This document shows positions 1 to 5,750 of a stretch of DNA of 7,427 bases, piece by piece; the stretch's first letter is position 1; each line of letters starts with the position of its first letter. The position numbers were made by a program, and so were the translations under genes. Under the pieces are notes generated by a model. The model saw nothing but the letters and a program-made list of their open reading frames with translations, did no database searches and was not told the origin of the DNA. The DNA comes from Acidovorax sp. (lineage in GTDB: Bacteria > Pseudomonadota > Gammaproteobacteria > Burkholderiales > Burkholderiaceae_C): assembly GCA_030150585.1 (NCBI GenBank), contig JASLFM010000327.1, positions 1-7,427 of the forward strand, written 5' to 3'.

Positions 1-375
1 GCGGATGCGCGTATCGTCTTCGTCGGCCTGCGCCACGCCGAATCCCGCGCGCGCGATGCGCTGGTCGTGGTGCAGCCGCCGGCCCTGCACATCGCACAGC
101 GCCGCATGCGCGAACAGCAACTGCCGCGCCGCGAAGGCCGAGCGCAGGCCCTGCGCGCCATCCACGCGCGAGCGGAAGAACGTGATCTGGAAGCCCCACA
201 GCCGCCCCGCGGCGCGCGCCTGGCCGGTGATGTACCACCACTCGGTGCGCAGGTCGGGGTGGCTGCCGTGGTCGCGCGGAAAGGCAAGGGTGCGCGGCGC
301 CAGCGCCGACGCAGGGCCGCTCCAGCCCAGCGCCCCCATGGCGCCCAGCGCCAACACCGCGCGGCGCCCCGCCAT
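1..375 (-). CDS. AttH/CrtC-like lipocalin-fold exported protein (3' part outside the window)
   Basis: Only the first 125 codons are present; the gene runs off the left edge. The N-terminus has a twin arginine (MAGRRAVLAL), a hydrophobic stretch and a likely cleavage region near PASALA (residues 20-25), so it is probably exported, possibly by Tat. The mature start contains FPRDHGSHPDLRTEWWYITG (about 31-50), the hallmark of the AttH / carotenoid 1,2-hydratase (CrtC-like) lipocalin family, followed by LWGFQITFFRSRV. Family knowledge: AttH proteins are encoded with FtsX-type ABC exporters, and true CrtC adds water to carotenoids. No carotenoid genes are visible here, so a lipid- or hydrophobe-handling envelope role is more likely than carotenoid hydration; this is inference. 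The ATG shares its A with the TGA of the upstream PLP enzyme gene (TGATG), which indicates translational coupling. A GGGAG lies 11 bases before the start. Confidence 0.88.
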   Translation of the reverse strand, partial: MAGRRAVLALGAMGALGWSGPASALAPRTLAFPRDHGSHPDLRTEWWYITGQARAAGRLWGFQITFFRSRVDGAQGLRSAFAARQLLFAHAALCDVQGRRLHHDQRIARAGFGVAQADEDDTRIR

Positions 376-1439
376 CAGGCCATCAGCTCCCGCAGACGGT
401 TGCGTGCGGCTTCGCAGTCGCCGAAGCAGTGCGCCACCCAGCCCGGGTCGTGGTACGTGGGCAGGTAGCGCTCGCCCGCGTCGCACAGCAGCGAGAGGAT
501 GGAGCCCTGCTCGCCGCGCTCGCGCATCTCGTGGGCGAGCGTGAGCATGGCCACGAAGTTGGTCCCCGTGGACGGCCCCACGCGGCGACCCAGCAGCTCC
601 GAGAGGCAGCGCATGGCGGCGATGGACTGGGGGTCGCCCACTTCCTCCATGCGGTCCACGAGGGTGCGCACGAAGCTCGGCTCCACGCGCGGGCGGCCGA
701 TGCCCTCGATGCGAGAGCCTGGCGCCGTGAGCGCGGCGTCGCCCGTGCGGTGGTAGGCGGCGAATACCGAGCCGGCGGGGTCAGCCACGCAGACCTGGGT
801 GGCGTATTTCTGGAAGCGCACGTAGCGGCCGATGGTCGCGCTCGTGCCGCCCGTGCCCGCGCCCACCACGATCCAGCGCGGCACCGGGTGGCGTTCGCGC
901 TGCATCTGCGTGAACATGCTCTCGGCGATGTTGTTGTTCCCGCGCCAGTCGGTCGCGCGCTCGGCGTAGGTGAACTGGTCCATGTAGTGCCCGCCCGTCT
1001 CGGCCGCCACGGCGCGGGCTGCGTCGTACACCGCGCCCGCGCTGTCCACGAAATGGCAGCGACCGCCGTAGAACTCGATGAGCGCGATCTTTTCGGCCGA
1101 GGTGCTGCGCGGCATCACGGCCACGAACGGCAGGTCCAGCAGGCGCGCGAAGTAGGCTTCGCTCACGGCCGTGGAGCCACTCGACGCTTCGACGATGGTC
1201 GAACCCTCGCGCACCCAGCCGTTGCACAGCGCGTACAGAAACAGCGAGCGCGCCAGCCGATGCTTGAGGCTGCCCGTGGGGTGGGTCGATTCGTCCTTGA
1301 GGTACAGGTCGATGCCGTGGCGCGCGTAGGCGGGCAGCGGCAGGGGGATCAGGTGCGTGTCGGCGCTGCGCTGGTAGTCGGCCTCGATGCGGGCGACGGC
1401 CTCGTGCAGCCAGGAAGTGGAGGTGTGCATGGCTGCCAT
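375..1439 (-). CDS. PLP-dependent cysteine synthase-family enzyme (possibly a cysteine desulfhydrase)
   Basis: A 354-residue fold-type II PLP enzyme. The Schiff-base lysine is K59 in GSLKHRLA. The substrate loop is ASSGST (85-90), the phosphate-binding glycine loop is GAGTGGTS (193-200), and LCDAGERY (318-325) sits where this family contacts the PLP ring nitrogen. All key residues are present, so it should be active. The family includes cysteine synthases and the Cds1-type L-cysteine desulfhydrases that release H2S. The KDESTHPTGSLKHRLA context resembles the Cds1-like branch, but the substrate is not proven by sequence. It is probably cytoplasmic. ATG at 1439 lies 14 bases after the permease stop. 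ATG at 1430 is equally possible, and neither has a strong Shine-Dalgarno. The reading frame stays open to 1517, but that extension lies inside the permease gene and is low-complexity. The gene is the third visible member of the minus-strand operon and overlaps the AttH-like gene by one base. Confidence 0.9.
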   Translation of the reverse strand: MAAMHTSTSWLHEAVARIEADYQRSADTHLIPLPLPAYARHGIDLYLKDESTHPTGSLKHRLARSLFLYALCNGWVREGSTIVEASSGSTAVSEAYFARLLDLPFVAVMPRSTSAEKIALIEFYGGRCHFVDSAGAVYDAARAVAAETGGHYMDQFTYAERATDWRGNNNIAESMFTQMQRERHPVPRWIVVGAGTGGTSATIGRYVRFQKYATQVCVADPAGSVFAAYHRTGDAALTAPGSRIEGIGRPRVEPSFVRTLVDRMEEVGDPQSIAAMRCLSELLGRRVGPSTGTNFVAMLTLAHEMRERGEQGSILSLLCDAGERYLPTYHDPGWVAHCFGDCEAARNRLRELMA

Positions 1440-1453
1440 TGTGCAGCGACCCG

Positions 1454-4024
1454 TTACCAGTCTTCCTTCACCGCCATCACCGCGTCCCGGCCCGCGGCCA
1501 TGCGGCCCGTGGCCCACGCGGTGAGCGTGCCCGCCGCCACCACGGCCAGCGCGAGCGCGCCCAGGCGCGGCCAGGGCACGGCCAGGTCCATGGTCCAGTG
1601 AAAGCTCTGCGGGTTGACCACGTGCACCAGCACCACCGCCACGGCCAGGCCCAGCAGGGTGCCCGCTACCGCACCCACGGCGGTCCAGGCGGCGCCTTCA
1701 GCGGCCACCACGGCCAGGATCTGCCGGCGCGTGAGGCCCAGGTGCGCCAGCAGCCCGAACTCCTTGCGCCGCGCCAGCACCTGCGCGCCGAAGCTGGCCG
1801 CCACGCCGAACAGCCCGATGCCAATGGCCACGGCCTGCAGCCAGTAGGTGACGGCGAAGCTGCGGTCGAACAGGGCCAGCGAGCGCGCGCGGATCGCGCC
1901 GGCCGAAGTGAATTCGAGCGCTGCCGCATCCGCCCCCAGCCGCTGCCGCGCCAGGGCCTGCACGGCGGCGCGCAGGGCGGCCTCGTCGGCGCCGGGCGCG
2001 GGCCACAGCGCGAGGTCGCTGGCGCGCGCATCGCCCGTGAGACGCGCGAAGTCGCCGCTGTCGAGCGCGATGGCGCCGTGCTGGCGTACATAGTCGCGCC
2101 AGATGCCTGCTATGAAAAATGGAGCTGCTTGCGCTTGATCCACAGGCGCTGCAGGCCGGAAAACCTGGGCAAGCGCGGGCCAGTCCATGCCGGGCCGCAC
2201 GCCGTAGAGGTCTGCCACCGCCTCGCTCACATACACGCCCACGCGGCCCGTGGGCACGGGCAGCGCCGCGCCCACCAGCGGCAGCGCACGGGCCGGGTCG
2301 CCCGCCAGCGGGCGCGCCAGCAGCGCCACGGCGGGGCGTCCGGGCGCGAGCTGCAGGCTGCTCGTGCGCAACGCCTGCGCGCGCTCCATGCCGGGGAGCC
2401 GGGCCACGGCATCGGCAAAGCCGGGCGGGAACACGGCGGCATCGTCGCCCGTGGTGCCGCCAGCGGCGCGCACATAGAGCGGGGCGGGGAGCACGCCGTC
2501 CAGCCAGCGGTCCACCGAGCCGCGAAAGCTCCCCACCATCACCGTGAGCGCCACTGCCAGGCTCAGCGCTGCCACCACGCCGCCCACGGCCACGGCGGCC
2601 GCGTTGCGCGTGCGGCGCGCGCGCTCCAGCGCCAGCAGCGGCAGGGGGCCGCGCAGGGCCAGCGGCCGCAGCACGTCCAGCAGGGCCTGCACCAGCCAGG
2701 GCAGCAGGACAATGCCGCCCACCAGCAGCAGGCCCACTGCCGCATAGGCGGCCAGCGGTATGCCGAAAATGGGCGGTGCGCTTGCCAGGAGAGCGCTGGC
2801 GGCTATCAAAACCATACCGATCCAGCCGCGTGCCGGCGGGGCCCCGGCCGCGCCCAGGCCCTTGAGCGTCTGTGCCGGCGGCAGCCGCTGCGCGTCGCGC
2901 GCGGGCCACCAGCCGCCCGCCAGCGCGGCGGCCATGCCCAGCAGCCCGTGGAGCAGAGCGGCGGGCGTGCTCCACTGCAGCGGCGGCCGCACGCCCGTGA
3001 AATAGCCACCACCCAGGTCGCCGCCCAGCAGGCGCAGCGCCAGCGCCGCCAGCCCCGTGCCCAGGGCGATGCCGGCCGCGCTGCCTGCGACACCCAGTGC
3101 GGCCGCCTCGGCCAGCACCAGGGCCAGCCGCTCGCGCGGCGTGGCGCCCAGAACGGCCAGCAGCGCGAACTGCGGCATGCGCCGCGCCACGCCCAGCGCC
3201 AGCACCGAGAACACGAGGAAGGCGCCCGTGAACAGCGCCACCAGCGCCAGCACCGTGAGGTTGACACGGTAGGCGCGCGAGAGGTCGCCCACCCGCCCGG
3301 CCGCATCGCCAGGCTCGGCCAGCACCGCGTTGGCAGGCCAGCCGGGCAGGGTGGCGAGCGAGCGCACCACGGCCGCGCGGTCGGCGCCCGGGCGCAGCCG
3401 CAGGTCTATGTGCGAGAGCTGCCCACCCCGGCTGAACAGGTCCTGCGCCGCGCCGATGTCCATGACCGCAAGCGGACCGCCCGGCGCAGCCACCGTGCCT
3501 GCCACCTGCACGGAATGGCGTTGCAGGCCGGCTTGCAGCGCGATCGCCGTTGGGGCCTGCGGCAAGCCCAGCGCCTGCAGCGCGGCGGCGTTTAGGAACA
3601 CGGTGGCGGGTGCGAACAGCGCCAGGCGGCCGGCCGCGTCCCAGGGGCGGGGCATGAGCGCCGGGGCGGTGGCGGGTAGCGCCAGCGCATCGGCCCCCAC
3701 CACGCGCAGCGGCACGCGGGCCTCGGCGTGGAAGGCTGTGGCGGGCAGCTCCAGCACCGGGTTGGCACGCTCCACCTGCGGGTGCGCCGCCACCGCCGCG
3801 TAGAGCGACTCGGGCAGCGGGCCCTGCGCGGCGCGCAGCTCCAGATCGCCCTGGCCGCCCACAGCGCTTGCGGCGCGCGAGAACTCGTCCAGCGCGGAGG
3901 CATTGATCAGGTGCACCGCCAGCGCCAGCGCCACGCCCAGCATGATGGCGGCCACGGCCGCCAGGCTGCGCCACGGGTGGTGGCGCATGTCCTGCCAGGA
4001 AAAGGTGCGAAAGAGGCCGCGCAT
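1454..4024 (-). CDS. FtsX/YbbP-type ABC transporter permease
   Basis: An 856-residue inner-membrane permease of the MacB/LolCE/YbbP superfamily, which uses a LolD/YbbA-type ATPase to drive envelope export or lipid extraction. By eye there are about ten membrane helices: 20-40, 256-280, 305-333, 353-375, 402-420, 424-446, 476-500, 726-750, 770-800 and 818-840. Two large periplasmic domains lie at about 41-255 and 501-725. Two FtsX domains are visible, with the coupling signatures ARRMPQFALLAVLGATPRE (about 280-298) and ARRKEFGLLAHLGLTRRQ (about 751-768). Length and layout fit a full two-repeat YbbP-like protein. The start MRGLFRTFSWQDMRHHPWRS is typical. No strong ribosome-binding site precedes the ATG. 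Two short repeats lie in frame in the gene, covering residues 403-418 and 623-638. The substrate is unknown. The downstream AttH-like gene suggests a lipid or hydrophobic cargo. Confidence 0.93.
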   Translation of the reverse strand: MRGLFRTFSWQDMRHHPWRSLAAVAAIMLGVALALAVHLINASALDEFSRAASAVGGQGDLELRAAQGPLPESLYAAVAAHPQVERANPVLELPATAFHAEARVPLRVVGADALALPATAPALMPRPWDAAGRLALFAPATVFLNAAALQALGLPQAPTAIALQAGLQRHSVQVAGTVAAPGGPLAVMDIGAAQDLFSRGGQLSHIDLRLRPGADRAAVVRSLATLPGWPANAVLAEPGDAAGRVGDLSRAYRVNLTVLALVALFTGAFLVFSVLALGVARRMPQFALLAVLGATPRERLALVLAEAAALGVAGSAAGIALGTGLAALALRLLGGDLGGGYFTGVRPPLQWSTPAALLHGLLGMAAALAGGWWPARDAQRLPPAQTLKGLGAAGAPPARGWIGMVLIAASALLASAPPIFGIPLAAYAAVGLLLVGGIVLLPWLVQALLDVLRPLALRGPLPLLALERARRTRNAAAVAVGGVVAALSLAVALTVMVGSFRGSVDRWLDGVLPAPLYVRAAGGTTGDDAAVFPPGFADAVARLPGMERAQALRTSSLQLAPGRPAVALLARPLAGDPARALPLVGAALPVPTGRVGVYVSEAVADLYGVRPGMDWPALAQVFRPAAPVDQAQAAPFFIAGIWRDYVRQHGAIALDSGDFARLTGDARASDLALWPAPGADEAALRAAVQALARQRLGADAAALEFTSAGAIRARSLALFDRSFAVTYWLQAVAIGIGLFGVAASFGAQVLARRKEFGLLAHLGLTRRQILAVVAAEGAAWTAVGAVAGTLLGLAVAVVLVHVVNPQSFHWTMDLAVPWPRLGALALAVVAAGTLTAWATGRMAAGRDAVMAVKEDW
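2111..2156 (+). repeat. Short dispersed hairpin repeat, copy A, inside the permease gene
   Basis: The + strand reads TATGAAAAATGGAGCTGCTT and continues into a hairpin: GCGCTTG (2131-2137), a 5-base loop and CAGGCGC (2143-2149), with one G-T pair, then GCAGGCC. This matches the pattern of a short repeat (TAT-A/T run-AGCTGCTNGCGCTTG-loop-CAAGCGCT-GAGGCC) that I recall as abundant between genes in Comamonadaceae. The family assignment is from memory. Here it is read in frame on the opposite strand as permease residues 623-638, in the second periplasmic domain, giving an Ala/Pro/Gln-rich stretch (PAAPVDQAQAAPFF). Confidence 0.65.
2771..2816 (-). repeat. Short dispersed hairpin repeat, copy B, inverted relative to copy A
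   Basis: Read on the minus strand: TATGGTTTTGATAGC, then CGCCA, then a hairpin GCGCT (2796-2792) / AGCGC (2782-2778), then ACCGCCC and ATTTT. Aligned to copy A without gaps it shares the layout TATG-N8-AGCYGCYNGCGCT-N7-CARGCGC, with 22 of 46 positions identical by my count and the identities concentrated in the conserved core. It is in frame with the permease and encodes residues 403-418 (GMVLIAASALLASAPP), which form most of a predicted membrane helix. Confidence 0.6.
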
Positions 4025-4063
4025 GGTGCCGATTGTGCGGCGCCTGGACTGGTGGCGGAGCGG

Positions 4064-4077
4064 TTGATGTGGATCAA
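4064..4077. promoter_or_regulatory. Perfect FNR/ANR-type binding site
   Basis: TTGAT-GTGG-ATCAA is an exact match to the FNR/ANR consensus TTGAT-N4-ATCAA. The dyad extends one base pair each way to GG..CC (4062-4079). Its centre (4070.5) is about 60 bases upstream of the transcription start expected from the sigma-32-like promoter of hsp20, close to the -61.5 spacing of class I FNR activation. It also lies 46 bases before the permease ATG on the other strand, so an effect on that gene cannot be excluded. Confidence 0.75.
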
Positions 4078-4095
4078 CCCCGGTGGCCCTTGCCG

Positions 4096-4124
4096 CTTGA
4101 AAGTGCGTTGGATTGGGCGCATTT
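4096..4124 (+). promoter_or_regulatory. Heat-shock (sigma-32-type) promoter of hsp20
   Basis: CTTGAAA (4096-4102) is an exact sigma-32 -35 element. After a 14-base spacer comes GCGCATTT (4117-4124), six of eight against CCCCATTT by eye. Transcription would start near 4131, about 56 bases before the hsp20 ATG. TTGAAA could also serve sigma-70, but the best -10 at 17-base spacing (CATTTT) is poor. Confidence 0.65.
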
Positions 4125-4173
4125 TCTAGTTGGGGTCACCGCGGTGGGTGGCCCGTTCGTCCAACGTCAACCC

Positions 4174-4179
4174 AAGGAG
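4174..4179 (+). promoter_or_regulatory. Ribosome-binding site of hsp20
   Basis: AAGGAG lies seven bases before the ATG at 4187. It fixes the start there rather than at upstream in-frame codons such as 4130. Confidence 0.85.
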
Positions 4180-4186
4180 TTTCATC

Positions 4187-4615
4187 ATGAATCCACTGGT
4201 TACTCGCGGCAGCCTGTTCGACGATTTCTTCAAGGACTTCGCGCCTGGGTTCTATGTGCGTCCCCTGCATGGCGACAGCCTGCCTTCACCCGCGCAGATC
4301 AAGGTGGACGTGCAAGAGAGCGACAGCGCCTTTACCGTGCACGCGGAAGTGCCGGGTGTTGCTAAGGACGACATCCATGTGTCCATCGACGGCAGCATCG
4401 TGAGCCTGCGCGCCGAAGTTCGCCAGCACGATCAGCAGGCCGAGGGCGCGAAGGTGCTGCGCTCCGAACGCTACTTCGGCGCGGTGGCACGCAGTTTCCA
4501 ACTGCCGGCCGATGTGGATGCAGCCCAGGCCAAGGCCAAGTACGACAACGGCGTGCTCACGCTCACGCTGCCCAAGAAGCAGGCCGGTAGCGCCCAGCGC
4601 CTGACGATCGAGTAA
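4187..4615 (+). CDS. Small heat-shock protein, Hsp20/alpha-crystallin family
   Basis: A 142-residue ATP-independent holdase chaperone that keeps unfolding cytoplasmic proteins soluble. The N-terminal arm (1-35) is rich in Phe and Asp (SLFDDFFKDFAPGFYV), as is usual for oligomer-forming arms. The alpha-crystallin domain spans about 36-131, with VPGV at 55-58 (the usual LPGV position) and the family signature NGVLTLTLPK at 121-130. A short C-terminal tail ends in RLTIE, where LTI can act as the I/L-x-I/V anchor motif. The length is normal for class A bacterial sHsps. The gene is monocistronic in appearance. It is preceded by an FNR-type box and a sigma-32-like promoter, so induction by both low oxygen and protein stress is plausible. 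It is convergent with the LuxR-type gene, 14 bases apart, and sits between the permease and ATPase genes of an ABC exporter with no evident functional link to either. Confidence 0.95.
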   Translation: MNPLVTRGSLFDDFFKDFAPGFYVRPLHGDSLPSPAQIKVDVQESDSAFTVHAEVPGVAKDDIHVSIDGSIVSLRAEVRQHDQQAEGAKVLRSERYFGAVARSFQLPADVDAAQAKAKYDNGVLTLTLPKKQAGSAQRLTIE

Positions 4616-4623
4616 GAGGGGCT

Positions 4624-4644
4624 CAGGCCCTACCACTGGGCCTG
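4624..4644. terminator. Hairpin between convergent genes (possible bidirectional terminator)
   Basis: CAGGCCC (4624-4630), a 7-base loop and GGGCCTG (4638-4644) form a perfect 7-bp stem just after the hsp20 stop. It overlaps the stop codon (4632-4630) and last codons of the LuxR-type gene. There is no clear T-run on either side; the minus strand has only CCCCTCTTACT after it. It is a plausible shared terminator but not a canonical one. Confidence 0.45.
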
Positions 4645-5622
4645 GCGCAACGCCTGCACCAGCGCAGCGACGTTCTGCACGTCCAGCTTGCGGTAGACCT
4701 CCTGCATCTGGTTGCGCACGGTGGCGGGTGACAGGCCCAGGCGTTGGGCGGCTTGCTTATGGGTAAGGCCCTGGGCCACCAATTCAGCGGCCTCGCGCTG
4801 GCGCGGGGCCAGGCTGTCCGCGGTGCACAGGGGGCGCAGGTGCACAAACAGCAGGTCCTTGCGCACCTGCCGCCGGGCCACCAGCGTGCGGCCCATGAAG
4901 GGAGTGTCCGTCGTGCGCAGCCAGTTCAGGAGCGGTGCGGGCAGGCAACCCGCATGCACGGCAGTGCCCCATTCCCCGCGCAGCATCTCCTCGCAGCCTG
5001 GCGTAGCGTGGTAGAGCGTGCCGCGCGCATCGGCCACGGCGGCCTCGTGCAGCGCTGCGCCTGCCTGGGAATTCAGGCGACCCAGATGCAGGATGCGGTT
5101 GTGCTGCAGCCCCTGCATGACATGCTGCGAAAGCTGGGACAGCAGGTGCACCTCCTCGGCGCGGCAGTGGTGGTCACCATCGGCGCGGAAAAGGGATAGC
5201 CATTGCGTTGCGCCCGTGCGCTGGTCGGTGGCCGCGGTGATGAAGACGTTCTCATGCCCATGGCGGCGCTGCCAGTCACGGTAGTCGTTCCAGCGTGGCC
5301 CCCCGTCGAACCAGGACGGGCTATGGAACCCTTTCGTCATGTGCGGCTTGCCCGTGACCAGGGCGGCGGACGTGTCCAGGTGCTTGACGGCCTCGTACTC
5401 CGCGACCATGTCGGGCGACTGGTTGTGCAGGTGGATCGTGTGGATGTCGATGCCCACGCCGGGCAGAAAGGAGGCAGTGCCCCACATTGCGCCGTCAAAG
5501 GGCAGCAGTGGCTTGAGGATGTCGAGCGCTGTGTCTTGGTAGGACTCCAACTCCGTCTCGGCTGCGGCGCGGTAGAGCTTCAATACCAGGGTGTTGAAGT
5601 CGTCGAAGCGGGTTGCAGGCAT
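4630..5622 (-). CDS. LuxR-type helix-turn-helix transcriptional regulator
   Basis: A 330-residue protein with a LuxR/GerE-type DNA-binding domain at the C-terminus (about 271-330). LAPRQREAAELVAQGLTHKQ leads into AAQRLGLSPATVRNQ, and RKLDV follows, the conserved four-helix layout. The first 265 residues have no motif I can name. They contain Trp-rich stretches (SPSWFDGGPRWNDYRDW, 101-117) and a long helical segment (about 155-180), and may be a GAF- or PAS-like sensing region. There is no receiver-domain phosphorylation motif and no clear acyl-homoserine-lactone pocket, so the signal is unknown. The start at 5622 is chosen because AGGAGG lies 12 bases upstream (5640-5635); the open frame continues to 5772 but would run through the divergent promoter region. 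It is divergent from the putative lipoprotein gene, a common arrangement for a regulator and its target. Confidence 0.88.
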   Translation of the reverse strand: MPATRFDDFNTLVLKLYRAAAETELESYQDTALDILKPLLPFDGAMWGTASFLPGVGIDIHTIHLHNQSPDMVAEYEAVKHLDTSAALVTGKPHMTKGFHSPSWFDGGPRWNDYRDWQRRHGHENVFITAATDQRTGATQWLSLFRADGDHHCRAEEVHLLSQLSQHVMQGLQHNRILHLGRLNSQAGAALHEAAVADARGTLYHATPGCEEMLRGEWGTAVHAGCLPAPLLNWLRTTDTPFMGRTLVARRQVRKDLLFVHLRPLCTADSLAPRQREAAELVAQGLTHKQAAQRLGLSPATVRNQMQEVYRKLDVQNVAALVQALRQAQW

Positions 5623-5750
5623 GGCTATGTTTTCCCTCCTGTCTACCTCTGTCAGGCATATGCGGCGCCGGGATAGTGCATTTGCATCATTTTGTTTCTC
5701 TCGCGCCAAGACTATGGTTCTGCCTATCAATCCAGGAGAGGGAGAACCCC
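5623..5750. promoter_or_regulatory. Divergent promoter region between regulator and lipoprotein gene
   Basis: 128 bases between two gene starts, visibly richer in A and T than the flanks around 5680-5730. It must hold promoters for both genes, but I cannot pick convincing -35/-10 pairs. A weak + candidate is TTGTTT with TATGGT 15 bases later (near 5694-5719). A short direct repeat GCAT-TT-GCAT (about 5679-5688) could be part of an operator. Confidence 0.3.
5734..5744 (+). promoter_or_regulatory. Ribosome-binding site deciding the lipoprotein start
   Basis: AGGAGAGGGAG gives a GGGAG six bases before the ATG at 5751. The alternative ATG at 5811, which would give a more ordinary lipoprotein signal peptide, has GGGAG only about 17 bases upstream. 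Confidence 0.6.

Noticed and set aside
1440..1517. Extended N-terminus of the PLP enzyme starting at 1517
   Set aside because: The extra residues are Gly/Arg-rich, lie wholly within the permease reading region, and precede the normal family start. ATG 1439 or 1430 fits better.
1439..3595. Long + strand open frame opposite the permease
   Set aside because: Its His/Arg/Gln/Ala-rich, low-complexity translation is what the antisense of a GC-rich gene gives, and the minus-strand frame has clear FtsX domains and membrane helices.
4103..4130. Sigma-70 promoter for hsp20 sharing TTGAAA
   Set aside because: The best -10 at accepted spacing (CATTTT) matches only half the consensus; the sigma-32 reading is clearly better, although dual use is not excluded.
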